Assembly: GCA_021850705.1 (NCBI GenBank)
Contig: JAJZKU010000010.1
Coordinates: forward strand, 1-33,519
DNA from: Microcaldota archaeon
Lineage (GTDB): Archaea > Micrarchaeota > Micrarchaeia > Micrarchaeales > CABMGC01
Reading direction: 5' to 3'
DNA: 33,519 nt
The translations under genes were made by a program, and so were the position numbers. Positions 16,589-26,003 of the stretch are shown here, in pieces. Every line of letters begins with the position of its first letter. Positions within the stretch are counted from its first letter, which is position 1. The notes under the pieces were generated by a model that saw only the letters and a program-made list of their open reading frames with translations, was not told the origin of the DNA and ran no database searches.

Positions 16589-17467
16589 ATGACAACGAAG
16601 AGACATGACCATGATAATGGCGAAAAGATTACGGAGCAGACACCAAGACCAACAAACATGCACGGAGCCCACGCTAGGCAACCGATGTCAGTGGAGCGCC
16701 ATACAATACAGTTCTTAAAGGATAAGAATGCAGATTTGGAAGCAAAAGTCAAGAAACTGGAAAATGATAAACACGAATTGATTAAGGCACTAGCAGTTGC
16801 ATCAAGGATATCCCTTGAAAATGACGAGCTCAAGAAGAAAAATGAGGCTCTGGAAAGATTCACACTTGACGGGCTAACTGGTCTGGGAAGAGTTGAGTTG
16901 TTCAACAATAAGGGTTTTCCCGAGGCGTTTGGCAATGCAATGAGGTACGATCTTAACCTTGCCATTATAATAATAGACCTTAATGACCTCAAGAAGACCA
17001 ATGATATTGATAGTTACGAGGCAGGTAACAGGCTGCTCCGCAAAACTGCAGAAGTAATAAAAGAGACGACAAGAGTCAACGATTCAAAGTACAAATTAGA
17101 AGCAGGGTACAGGTGGGGCGGAGACGAATTCATAATAATTGCAAACATACCTGATGGCAATTCAAAAGAAGTCGATTCAAGTGCAAAGAGTATACTGCGC
17201 AGGCTTGAAGATGCTCTGGTTGCAAACGGTGTTAACTGTTCAATAGGAGCATGCGTAATGGCTCCAAAAAGATCCATGCCTGTTGATGAGGACAAAGGTT
17301 CAAGGATAACCTATATGGAAAAGCCCACAGTTGAGCACGAGATTAAACTATCTCGCGGAGATGTAGGCATGATAAGGGACGCAATGTTTAAAAGCGCAGA
17401 GAAAGAGATGAAAAAGGACAAGTCCCACAAGAAAGGGAAGCATATTTCAACTCTGAAGCGCGAGTGA
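16589..17467 (+). CDS. GGDEF-domain protein (putative diguanylate cyclase) with N-terminal coiled coil
   Basis: LDGLTGLGRVELFNNKGF...LAIIIIDLNDLKKTNDIDSYEAGNRLLRKTAEVI...YRWGGDEFIIIANI...VNCSIGACV: complete GGDEF-domain landmarks. Confidence 0.88.
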   Translation: MTTKRHDHDNGEKITEQTPRPTNMHGAHARQPMSVERHTIQFLKDKNADLEAKVKKLENDKHELIKALAVASRISLENDELKKKNEALERFTLDGLTGLGRVELFNNKGFPEAFGNAMRYDLNLAIIIIDLNDLKKTNDIDSYEAGNRLLRKTAEVIKETTRVNDSKYKLEAGYRWGGDEFIIIANIPDGNSKEVDSSAKSILRRLEDALVANGVNCSIGACVMAPKRSMPVDEDKGSRITYMEKPTVEHEIKLSRGDVGMIRDAMFKSAEKEMKKDKSHKKGKHISTLKRE

Positions 17468-17471
17468 ACTG

Positions 17472-18014
17472 ATGTCAGTCTATTATACCGGTACCGGAGA
17501 CAAGGGAGAGACGAACACACTCTCTGATAAAAGGGTGTCAAAGGCAAGCGGTATAATAGAAGCCATAGGCTCTGTCGATGAGCTTAACAGTGCAATAGGG
17601 ATTGCATTATGCAAGGTAAACGACGACAGCCTGAAGAAAGGTCTTGAATCCATACAGAATACTCTCTTCATAATAGGTGCGAACCTCGCAAGTTTCTCAA
17701 ATCCTAATATAGAGAAGGCAAAGATCAATCCTGAATCGGTAAAGCTTCTTGAAGAAGGGATAGAGAGCATGTCAAAGGAGCTTCCTGAATTGAAGGAGTT
17801 TGTCCTTCCCGGAGGAAGCGATGCAGCCGCAAGCCTTCATCTCGCAAGGGCTATAGCAAGAAGGGCAGAGCGCGATATAGTAAGGGCTTCGGAAGAGCAT
17901 GAGATAGACGGAAATGCAAAGGCATACATAAACCGCCTTTCATCATATCTGTTCGTTGCAGCTCTCTATTCAAATTACAGATCAGGTACAGCGGAGAAGC
18001 ATCCGACATACTGA
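17472..18014 (+). CDS. PduO-type cob(I)alamin adenosyltransferase
   Basis: YYTGTGDKGETNTLSDKRVSKASGIIEAIGSVDELNSAIGIAL, FVLPGGSDAAASLHLARAIARRAERDIVRASE, AKAYINRLSSYLFVAALYSNY. Confidence 0.92.
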   Translation: MSVYYTGTGDKGETNTLSDKRVSKASGIIEAIGSVDELNSAIGIALCKVNDDSLKKGLESIQNTLFIIGANLASFSNPNIEKAKINPESVKLLEEGIESMSKELPELKEFVLPGGSDAAASLHLARAIARRAERDIVRASEEHEIDGNAKAYINRLSSYLFVAALYSNYRSGTAEKHPTY

Positions 18015-18033
18015 AGCAGAATGTGCAATGCGC

Positions 18034-18495
18034 TTATGCGCTGAAGTATTCCTTAAACTTGCTTGTAACACTAAGCTTCTTGCTCCTTCCGTAATTCTTT
18101 CTCTCAACAAATCCTTTCTCCGAGAGTTCCTTCACATATTCATATATGCCAGAGCCGAAGGATTTGACAAGCGTGCTCTGGAGCACACCGTTGTTCTTGC
18201 TGACATATGCGAGAACGCGCAGTGCACCCTTGCTTATGTCCGGAGCAGTGGCCATTGAACTGAGCTTCTTAGAATAAGGATCCCTAAGGCTGAACATATA
18301 TTTGCTGTCGATCTCAACTATCTCTATCGCGCTGTCCCTTGAGTTGTAGTCGCTCTGCAGCTCCTTTAGTATCTTGTTCATAATGCCAGGAGAGGCAATT
18401 CCTGTAATAGAGCAGAGCTCTTTGGAGCCAAGTGCACTGGACGACATAAAGAGTGCGGCTTCTACAAGCTTCTTATACTCGCTATCCTGCTCCAT
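18034..18495 (-). CDS. scpB: Segregation and condensation protein ScpB
   Basis: Paired wHTH protein EYKKLVEAALFMSSSALGSKELCSITGI...ALRVLAYVSKNNGVLQSTLVKSFGSGIYEYVKELSEKGFVERK; adjacent to scpA. Confidence 0.85.
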   Translation of the reverse strand: MEQDSEYKKLVEAALFMSSSALGSKELCSITGIASPGIMNKILKELQSDYNSRDSAIEIVEIDSKYMFSLRDPYSKKLSSMATAPDISKGALRVLAYVSKNNGVLQSTLVKSFGSGIYEYVKELSEKGFVERKNYGRSKKLSVTSKFKEYFSA

Positions 18496-18502
18496 CTGAC
18501 CA

Positions 18503-19201
18503 CTATACAATCCTTACAAATATCTCGTCGAAGAACCTGTCCTGCCTCAGCGCTATCCTATTCTCGCTTGCGAGATAGAGCATAGGTATAAACAGGTCAA
18601 GCATCACATTCCTCATGCTTTTGTCCTTTGCAAGAGCGCTGAAAAGAGCCACCTTTTCAGAATCAACATTCTCTTTTATATAATTGTAAACCTTTTCAGA
18701 GTCAGCCTTTATGTCTGTGCTTCCTACCTGGAAGGATATCGGAGGCCTTACAAAGCTAGATGCGATACCTCTCTGCTCCTTTATCTTCATCGCATCATCA
18801 AGTGCGCTTATCAGTTCTTCAAGGGAGACCCTTCTCTTAGGGGGAAGCCTGGATCTGAAACTCAACGGCTCGACAACTATACTCTCTATTCCACTGCTCC
18901 CGTAATACTGCTCTTCAGGTTCGGGATCAGGGGCAGTTATAACAAGCAAAGTGCTCTTCATCCTCAGCAATATCGATGCTGCAAGCATTATATTTGCAGG
19001 AACCTTGAGGTCAAGGCTCTTCATTCCCCTTACTGCATCCATGTAATTGTCAACTATCTGCACTATGTCAATTTCCCAGGGGTTGAGCTTGTTCTTATCC
19101 ACAAGTTCTATGATGAGCTCCTTCCACGTGGGCTCTTTAGAGACAAGCCCTACAACGTCTATTCCATGTGCTGCCTCTTCAGTGAGTTCCTGCATCGCCA
19201 T
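18503..19201 (-). CDS. scpA: Segregation and condensation protein ScpA
   Basis: IDVVGLVSKEPTWKELIIELVDKNKLNPWEIDIVQIVDNYMDAVRGMKSLDLKVPANIMLAASILLRMKS. Confidence 0.9.
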   Translation of the reverse strand: MAMQELTEEAAHGIDVVGLVSKEPTWKELIIELVDKNKLNPWEIDIVQIVDNYMDAVRGMKSLDLKVPANIMLAASILLRMKSTLLVITAPDPEPEEQYYGSSGIESIVVEPLSFRSRLPPKRRVSLEELISALDDAMKIKEQRGIASSFVRPPISFQVGSTDIKADSEKVYNYIKENVDSEKVALFSALAKDKSMRNVMLDLFIPMLYLASENRIALRQDRFFDEIFVRIV

Positions 19202-19251
19202 GCTTTTCTATCACAATTATAAAATAAATACCTTGCTGTTATTCACAAGCT

Positions 19252-19270
19252 ACCTTTTATATATATTTTT
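19252..19270 (+). promoter_or_regulatory. TATA-rich promoter of the aldehyde dehydrogenase gene (probably leaderless)
   Basis: CTTTTATATATATTTTTTA centred about 24-27 nt upstream of the ATG at 19284. Confidence 0.5.
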
Positions 19271-19283
19271 TACAAGAATCATA

Positions 19284-20909
19284 ATGGTTTCTATGGCAAC
19301 TTTCAAGAACGAATCTACTTTCAAGAGATATTCTGAGTCTGGAAGAGAGAGCGAGTTTGACAGGCTTTTTGATGAAGCGGTATCGGAAGTAAAGCAGAAG
19401 CATATGGGCAAGGGACATCCTTTATACATAAACGGAGAGGAGAAGTATGCTCGGGAAGAGATAAGCGAGTATTCTCCTATAGATGGCTTGTACATAGGCA
19501 AGTTCCAGAAAGCTACAAGGGAACAGACCGACATGGCAATAATGGCCGCAGCAGAAGCATTCAAGAGCTGGTCACAGACTGATTATAAAGAACGCGTAAA
19601 AATATTCAGAAAAGCAGCCGAACTCTTTTCAAAGCACAAATTCAGGGTAGCTGCAATACTGAGCATAGAGAACGGCAAGACAAGGTATGAGTCTATAGGC
19701 GAGGTTGACGAGGCCATAGACTTCCTGAATTACTACTCATTAGAGCTTGAAAAGAACAAAGGCTATGTAAGGAGGACAAAGCTCGATGAGAGCAAGGTTC
19801 ATGTAAAGGCAGCATTCCAGGGGGCTCCAGGAAAGGCTGAGAGAGTGACCATAGCGTTAAAGCCATACGGCGTATTCGGGGTCATCGCGCCTTTCAATTT
19901 CCCAATATCGATATCCGTAGGCATGTCTACAGGCGCACTTATAACCGGCAATACTGTTGTGTTCAAACCATCCTCTACAGACAACATGACCATGCTGACC
20001 GGCCTCGAGATATATCGCATATTCTCTGAAGCCGGGCTCCCGAAAGGAGTATTCAATTATATAACAGGACCAGGATCAGAGGTCGGTGACGAACTTGTGA
20101 TGAGCAGATACGTCAGCGGGATAGTATTTACCGGTTCAAAGAATACTGGCCTTTCAATGATAGCAAAGACATTGCAGGCGGGCATGCAGAAGGCATTCAT
20201 AGTGGAGATGGGAGGGAAGAATCCTGTCATAGTCTCAAAGAATGCGGATCTTGAAGCTGCAGCATCGGGCATCGTCAGCGCAGCATACGGGTACTGCGGA
20301 CAAAAATGCAGCGCCGCCTCAAGAGTGTACGTGCACGAGGCTGTAAAGGAGGAGCTCATCTCAAAGATACTAGACCAGATGCACTCACTGAAGATAGGCG
20401 ATCCGTTAAAGAAGGAGAACTACATAGGTCCTTTGATAAGCGCAAGCGCTCTCAAACGCTATAATCAGAGCGTCGAAGAGATAAGGAAGACCGGGAGAAT
20501 AATATACGGAGGCAAAGTTGTCAGCACACAAAGCGGCATATATGTTGAGCCTGTGCTTGCAGAAGCAGACCATTCAAATCCTCTATTTCACAAGGAGCTC
20601 TTTCTCCCATTCCTTCTTGTAGACACATACAAGAAGCTTGACGAGGCGATAGCAAAGGCAAACGATACTGAGTACGGACTTACTGCAGGAATGTACAGCA
20701 TGAAGAAGAGCGAGATACGTGAATATTCAAAGGCAATACAGTCAGGTGTCGTATACATAAACAGGGAGACAAGCGCCACAACCGGTGCAATAGTAGGGCT
20801 GCACACATTCGTAGGATGGAAGGGCAGCGGACTCACAGGGAAAGGCACGGGGAGCAAGTTCTACCTGCAGCAATTCACGAGAGAACAGAGCCTCTCCATA
20901 GTGGGCTGA
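19284..20909 (+). CDS. Aldehyde dehydrogenase, 1-pyrroline-5-carboxylate dehydrogenase-like
   Basis: VIAPFNFPISISVGMSTGALITGNTVVFKPSS, VFTGSKNTG, VEMGGKNPVIV, YGYCGQKCSAASRVYV (P5CDH-type active-site Cys context). Start at MVSMATFK rather than the upstream ORF start at 19047. Confidence 0.85.
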   Translation: MVSMATFKNESTFKRYSESGRESEFDRLFDEAVSEVKQKHMGKGHPLYINGEEKYAREEISEYSPIDGLYIGKFQKATREQTDMAIMAAAEAFKSWSQTDYKERVKIFRKAAELFSKHKFRVAAILSIENGKTRYESIGEVDEAIDFLNYYSLELEKNKGYVRRTKLDESKVHVKAAFQGAPGKAERVTIALKPYGVFGVIAPFNFPISISVGMSTGALITGNTVVFKPSSTDNMTMLTGLEIYRIFSEAGLPKGVFNYITGPGSEVGDELVMSRYVSGIVFTGSKNTGLSMIAKTLQAGMQKAFIVEMGGKNPVIVSKNADLEAAASGIVSAAYGYCGQKCSAASRVYVHEAVKEELISKILDQMHSLKIGDPLKKENYIGPLISASALKRYNQSVEEIRKTGRIIYGGKVVSTQSGIYVEPVLAEADHSNPLFHKELFLPFLLVDTYKKLDEAIAKANDTEYGLTAGMYSMKKSEIREYSKAIQSGVVYINRETSATTGAIVGLHTFVGWKGSGLTGKGTGSKFYLQQFTREQSLSIVG

Positions 20910-20913
20910 TCCT

Positions 20914-21336
20914 TTGGAGGAAGGCATTTACCTTAAGCTTCTTGGTATGTTCTCAGATAAGAAGTATAAACATGTACGTGCAAGGATAGGCAGGTTAAAC
21001 CTTGACATGGAGATAGCGGACAATTCATACAAGAGGGCAAAGGGTTTGATGTACAGAAAAACGATGCGAAAGGACAAGGGCATGCTGTTCATATTTGATT
21101 CTGAAAGGCAGTACTCTTTTTGGATGCTTAATATGCAATTCAGCATAGACCTGATATGGCTTGACAGGAACATGCGCATTGTTGACATAACAAGAGATGC
21201 AATGCCATCACATTCCATATTCAGTTCAAAGAGCTATTCTCCGCGTGTGCCTGCAATGTATGTGATAGAGACACGCAGCGGCTTTGCGTCCTCTTCAAAA
21301 TTAAAACTTGGTAATAAACTAAGGATTGATTTTTAA
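20914..21336 (+). CDS. DUF192 family protein
   Basis: DNSYKRAKGLMYRKTMRKDKGMLFIFDSERQYSFWMLNMQFSIDLIWLDRNMRIVDI. Confidence 0.88.
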   Translation: MEEGIYLKLLGMFSDKKYKHVRARIGRLNLDMEIADNSYKRAKGLMYRKTMRKDKGMLFIFDSERQYSFWMLNMQFSIDLIWLDRNMRIVDITRDAMPSHSIFSSKSYSPRVPAMYVIETRSGFASSSKLKLGNKLRIDF

Positions 21337-21397
21337 TGGACACCTTATAGATTATAAAGCAATAACAATATAGTTATAGGAAAAGTAAACGGGTATT

Positions 21398-22243
21398 ATG
21401 ATGATTAATGTTCCATCAGATGTTTCAAGAAGCGTCTCAGCTGTTAAAAGACGCATATCTGCGCTTGATAGGAAAGATTTCATCAACCATGAGTTATACC
21501 TTCCTTCTTCACATATTCTAAACAGCAAGGGCAAGTATCTGAGGCCTACACTTGTCCTTCTCTCAGCGCACTCCATAGGTGCAGATCCTAAAAGTTATAT
21601 CGACCTTGCAGCCGCCGCAGAGCTTCTCCATACATCGTCGCTCGTGCACGATGACATAATAGACGGCGATAGGACAAGAAGAGGTGTGCCTGCAGTGCAT
21701 GTCAAGTATGGTACAGAAGCCGCAATACTGGGCGGAGATGCCCTAATATCAAAGGCGATACAGCTCTCATCAGCATACGGCAAGAGAGTAATGGATTCGA
21801 TGGCAAATGCCGCACTTGAGATGTGTGCAGGTGAGCTTCTAGATTACTCTTTCTACAAGAACAGGAAGATACCTGATATAGACGAATATCTTGAAATAGC
21901 AAGGCTGAAGAGCGCTTCCCTAATAGGCGCATCATGTTCATCAGTACCTATACACAAGCAGGACAAGAGGGCGAAGGAGTTTTACTCTTTCGGCCTGAAT
22001 TTTGGGATTGCCTTCCAGATAAAGGATGACATATCGGACATAAATGACGAGAAAAGGTCAAAGCGCAACAAACCAAACCTAATAATATCAATATCTGAGC
22101 ATGAAGGTCTTTCAAACAAAGAAGCTGCTGATAAGGCAGGGATAATGATGGACAAATATATAGGAGAAGGCCTGGCAAGCATAAAGTCTAAAAAGACCCG
22201 TGATATGCTGTCTAAATATGCAGAGCTTCTCTACTCCTACTGA
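21398..22243 (+). CDS. Polyprenyl (geranylgeranyl/farnesyl-type) diphosphate synthase
   Basis: GKYLRPTLVLLSAHSIG, LVHDDIIDGDRTRRGVPAVH, QIKDDISDIND: both Asp-rich motifs. Confidence 0.92.
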   Translation: MMINVPSDVSRSVSAVKRRISALDRKDFINHELYLPSSHILNSKGKYLRPTLVLLSAHSIGADPKSYIDLAAAAELLHTSSLVHDDIIDGDRTRRGVPAVHVKYGTEAAILGGDALISKAIQLSSAYGKRVMDSMANAALEMCAGELLDYSFYKNRKIPDIDEYLEIARLKSASLIGASCSSVPIHKQDKRAKEFYSFGLNFGIAFQIKDDISDINDEKRSKRNKPNLIISISEHEGLSNKEAADKAGIMMDKYIGEGLASIKSKKTRDMLSKYAELLYSY

Positions 22244-22926
22244 CGCACTCCGTTTATTATGAATGCCACTCCTGGGAAAACCGTACTTATCCTGACATCA
22301 TTGAAACCGTTCTTCTCAAGAATAGATGCAGCATTATGCTTGTCATATGCTGCAACGCTGCTAGTCAGCCAATCATAGGCTTCCTTGTCCACAAGCCTGC
22401 CTATCAGGCGCATTATCTTGAAATAAAAAATGAATAGATGCTTGGAAGGGCCATCTGGAACTGCCATATCAAGAAGTATTATCCTTCCACCAGGCTTGAT
22501 AATCCGTTTTGCCTCTCCGGCAAATCTGTTAAAATCATCAAGATTCCTTAGCACAAAAGATGAGACCATCGTGTCGAATGAATCCTCTACGTATTGCAGA
22601 TTAAGTGCATCTCCTCTTGCAAACCTTATGCTGCTTATCTTTTTAGCAGCGGCTTTGTTCCTGCCCAGGCTCATCATCTCCTCGTTCATGTCAACCGCCT
22701 CTATCCGTATCTTCCTATCCTTCTTCATAGCACGAAGCGCTATTCCTATTGAGAGATCGCCTGTTCCCGCTCCTATGTCAATTATGTCTGTGCATCCTGG
22801 ATCGGAGAGCGCCTGTATCTCTACATGCCTTCTCCAGAGTTTGTCAGTTCCAAGGCTGAAGATATGATTCATCAGGTCGTAACGCCTGTATATCCTTGTA
22901 AAAAGATTATTTATTCTCTCAGACAT
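22237..22926 (-). CDS. UbiE/MenG-type SAM-dependent methyltransferase
   Basis: RYDLMNHIFSLGTDKLWRRHVEIQAL, DIIDIGAGTGDLSIGIA, VSSFVLRNLDDFNRFAGEAKRIIKPGGRIILLDMAVP. GGTG-N5-ATG start at 22926. Confidence 0.88.
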   Translation of the reverse strand: MSERINNLFTRIYRRYDLMNHIFSLGTDKLWRRHVEIQALSDPGCTDIIDIGAGTGDLSIGIALRAMKKDRKIRIEAVDMNEEMMSLGRNKAAAKKISSIRFARGDALNLQYVEDSFDTMVSSFVLRNLDDFNRFAGEAKRIIKPGGRIILLDMAVPDGPSKHLFIFYFKIMRLIGRLVDKEAYDWLTSSVAAYDKHNAASILEKNGFNDVRISTVFPGVAFIINGVRQ

Positions 22927-22942
22927 CAGCACACCAATTTTT

Positions 22943-23377
22943 TTATACGTCTGCAGTTACCTTTATGCTATACCTTCCTGCCTTCTTTGTGAATTTCATG
23001 CCATGCGGAGTGACTGCCTTTATGCTCAACAGCCTGCAGTCATCACCAGAATCCTTGTAATAAAGCCTTCCATGCAGGCTATGCCTCTTCTTTACCTCAA
23101 AGAGCCTGTCTACCCTGAACTCAAATGCATTCAGTCCCTTCTCATCAACTTCCTCAAGCACATGTTCCAGAGTGAACCAGGTCAGGTACTCAAGGCTGTC
23201 TGCGCTCTCGTTGACCATTATGCTCTTTACAGGCGCCCTCACGCCGCTTATCTTAGGCAGATCAAGCATGGCATTTAACATAGCCGCGCAAGCATTCTCT
23301 ATGCACTCTTCAATGCTTCTCCCATTGGCTATAAATGCTATATCGGCAGTATGATCAACGTATCTGAATCCTTTCAT
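22943..23377 (-). CDS. Archease
   Basis: MKGFRYVDHTADIAFIANGRSIEECIENACAAMLNAMLD...LEYLTWFTLEHVLEEVDEKGLNAFEF...VKAVTPHGMKF-type archease sequence. Confidence 0.92.
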   Translation of the reverse strand: MKGFRYVDHTADIAFIANGRSIEECIENACAAMLNAMLDLPKISGVRAPVKSIMVNESADSLEYLTWFTLEHVLEEVDEKGLNAFEFRVDRLFEVKKRHSLHGRLYYKDSGDDCRLLSIKAVTPHGMKFTKKAGRYSIKVTADV

Positions 23378-23505
23378 GAAAGAACCTGCAGTGATTAACA
23401 GACAGTATATAATATTTCCCTACATTTAAATACTGTCCTGTGAAGACAAGAGTAACTGCTGAAATATGATGAAGTCCATATCGGCTGAGGACAAATGGTG
23501 CTTAG

Positions 23506-25014
23506 ATGAGAAGGTCAGAGATACTGTCTACAGCAATAGTTATCCTAGCTCTACTGCTCTTCATGGCAGCTTATATGAACTCGGTTCAGCCTGGGATAAG
23601 CGACACCAATCCTTCAACATACGTAATAATACCTATCCTGATGCTTCCCATATTCTTCATATTTAAACTCAAGGAGAAGATACTTCCTGAAGTAAAGAGA
23701 AAAGATATAGCAATAGGTGTGCTTCTTTCCATAATCGGCATAATCGCTACTGCATACATGAAATATGCGCTCTCATTCGAATTCTCTGCTTTTGGAATCG
23801 GCTTTCTTATGCTCCCGGTATTCGTAGCTTCATTCTCAATACTTGCATACGGCATAAAAAACATGAAGAGATTTGTCTCAGTTATAATATATTCAATATT
23901 CACCTCCCCTATCGTTCTTCTACCTGTACTTCTGCAGAATCAGAATTTCACCGCAATAAACAGCACGATAGTATACTGGATAGAAAAACTGTTTATATCC
24001 GGACTAAAATTCTCCCCTCCGATAACCATAACGCTGAACAACGTGAGTATAGGCATTGGCCAGACCTGCGTAGGTCTTGGCGCAATACTCGGCCTTCTCT
24101 TCATGCTGATTCCATTGGCATACTTCTACAACGGTACAAACAAGGGCAAAATGAAGTGGGTAATATCAGGAATAGTGCTGCTGCTCATATTGAACATAGC
24201 CCGCATGTCAATAATAACTTCACTGTGGTTTGCCACAGGCCCTTCACAGACTCTTCTTACAATACATCTATTCATAGGAGTGCTCCTTTTCTATCTCACT
24301 CTTATAATAATGATACTTGCCGCGCGCAAGTTCGGCCTTGAAATCCCCCATTTCAATAATGCCAAAGGCAAAAAGATCAAGGAGTATTCATATGCTCTTG
24401 CAGCAGCAGTTGTAATTGGCATAATCTATTACGCTATATTCAGTTACGGGAATTCATACATGTCTCCAATGAACCTTACTATAAATCCAAGCTTCAACTT
24501 TACCCAAAATTACACTGTGCAATACTTCAACAACGCCATCAAGATGAAAAACTACACAAGCGAAATACTGATATATCAAAATAATACTGCGGTAACATTA
24601 TACCTGTATAACAAGACGACAACGGACAAGAACGTAACTCTTGTAATACTTACAAAGCCCTACGAGAACCCTATCCAGAATCTGCTGAATAATTCCACCT
24701 CTACGGAGTCATTCACCTTCATGAACAGTTCAGGATACATAACCAATTATTATCAGTTCTCTTCAAGCGGATCACAACTCTCCGTATTTGAAAGAAGCGA
24801 AGTATTCCAGATAAGCCAATACAATTACACTGAGATAAAAGAGTATGCCATAATTCCAAACGGATTATTCTCCAAGATAAACGTTCAAAACTGCTATCCG
24901 ACAGACTGGCACTCCTACCTCCTGAATCTATTCAATCCTGCCTTATACAATTCTACGGAGCAGGCTCAGATGAATAACAGATACTGCCTATATAATTCTC
25001 TGGTGTCACGATGA
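23506..25014 (+). CDS. Exosortase/archaeosortase-like membrane protein with C-terminal extracytoplasmic domain
   Basis: Multi-TM region with candidate triad C (GIGQTCVGLGAI), R (LNIARMSIITS) and H (LLTIHLFIGVLLFY); then about 190 aa with many NxS/T sequons. GGTG-N5-ATG start. Confidence 0.75.
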   Translation: MRRSEILSTAIVILALLLFMAAYMNSVQPGISDTNPSTYVIIPILMLPIFFIFKLKEKILPEVKRKDIAIGVLLSIIGIIATAYMKYALSFEFSAFGIGFLMLPVFVASFSILAYGIKNMKRFVSVIIYSIFTSPIVLLPVLLQNQNFTAINSTIVYWIEKLFISGLKFSPPITITLNNVSIGIGQTCVGLGAILGLLFMLIPLAYFYNGTNKGKMKWVISGIVLLLILNIARMSIITSLWFATGPSQTLLTIHLFIGVLLFYLTLIIMILAARKFGLEIPHFNNAKGKKIKEYSYALAAAVVIGIIYYAIFSYGNSYMSPMNLTINPSFNFTQNYTVQYFNNAIKMKNYTSEILIYQNNTAVTLYLYNKTTTDKNVTLVILTKPYENPIQNLLNNSTSTESFTFMNSSGYITNYYQFSSSGSQLSVFERSEVFQISQYNYTEIKEYAIIPNGLFSKINVQNCYPTDWHSYLLNLFNPALYNSTEQAQMNNRYCLYNSLVSR

Positions 25015-26003
25015 GGTTTGAGTATTCTGCAGGCGCATTCGTATACAGAAAAAGGGCTTCAGGCATAGAACTGCTTCTGCTGAAAAGAAAAGGATCTGAC
25101 GCATATGACCTTCCAAAAGGCCATATAGAGAAAGGAGAAAATGCAGTGCAGGCGGCGGTAAGGGAGATAAAGGAAGAAACCGGCCTCGATGCAATATTTC
25201 TGCCATTTTTTCAGACATCTACCCATTACATATTTACAAGGAAAAAAGTAAGAATATCAAAGAGCGTCAAGTTCTTTATATCGAGATCACAGGGCAACAA
25301 GGTAACCATCTCAAATGAGCATAAGGGTTACACCTGGTGTTATTTCGATAAAGCAGCAGCTCTGTTGAAGTATAAGGATTTGCTTGATGTACTCTCCCAG
25401 GTAAAGGATTACATTGAAAGATATGAAGCTATCCAGAAGCTCAATAGCGAATATGCACAGCTGCCAAAAACTACAAAGGTATGGGAGCTCTCCAAAAACT
25501 TTGTTCCTGGAGAGGGTCCATTAAATCCTGACATAATGCTGATAGGCCAGGCCCCCGGGGCAAATGAGGATATACAAAGAAGGCCATTCGTAGGAAGGAG
25601 CGGTCAGCTTCTCGACAAGCTTCTGAAAGAGACCAAGATAGGAAGGGAAAACGTCTATATAACAAGCGTTGTCCAGTTCTTCCCATTCAAGAACAGGGAA
25701 CCTTCAAAGGAAGAGATAGCTCTATGCAGACCTTTTATCGAGCGCCAGATGTCCATAATAAAACCTAAATGCGTTGTGCTTCTTGGAAGAATAGCGGCAA
25801 AGGCCATACTGGGTGAGGAATCAGTATCTGAAAACAGAGGCAGGATAATCAGGAAGAATGGCATAAAGCACCTGATAACACTGCATCCTTCTGCAGTTCT
25901 GAGATTCCCTAAAAACGAGCCTCTGCTAAAAGAAGATCTGAGAACAGCAGCAGAGGAATTGAAAAAGGATAAAAAGGGGAATGTCAATATTATAAAGGAT
26001 TAA
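25011..26003 (+). CDS. Fusion protein: NUDIX hydrolase (Ap4A hydrolase-like) + family-4-like uracil-DNA glycosylase
   Basis: N-terminus GHIEKGENAVQAAVREIKEETGL (NUDIX box); C-terminus PDIMLIGQAPGANEDIQRRPFVGRSGQLLDKLL and TLHPSAVLRFPKN (UDG motifs). Confidence 0.9.
   Translation: MRFEYSAGAFVYRKRASGIELLLLKRKGSDAYDLPKGHIEKGENAVQAAVREIKEETGLDAIFLPFFQTSTHYIFTRKKVRISKSVKFFISRSQGNKVTISNEHKGYTWCYFDKAAALLKYKDLLDVLSQVKDYIERYEAIQKLNSEYAQLPKTTKVWELSKNFVPGEGPLNPDIMLIGQAPGANEDIQRRPFVGRSGQLLDKLLKETKIGRENVYITSVVQFFPFKNREPSKEEIALCRPFIERQMSIIKPKCVVLLGRIAAKAILGEESVSENRGRIIRKNGIKHLITLHPSAVLRFPKNEPLLKEDLRTAAEELKKDKKGNVNIIKD

Noticed and set aside
19047-19283. N-terminal 79-aa extension of the aldehyde dehydrogenase ORF
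   Set aside because: Overlaps antisense to scpA and the promoter; the TATA box and ATG at 19284 fit a leaderless start.
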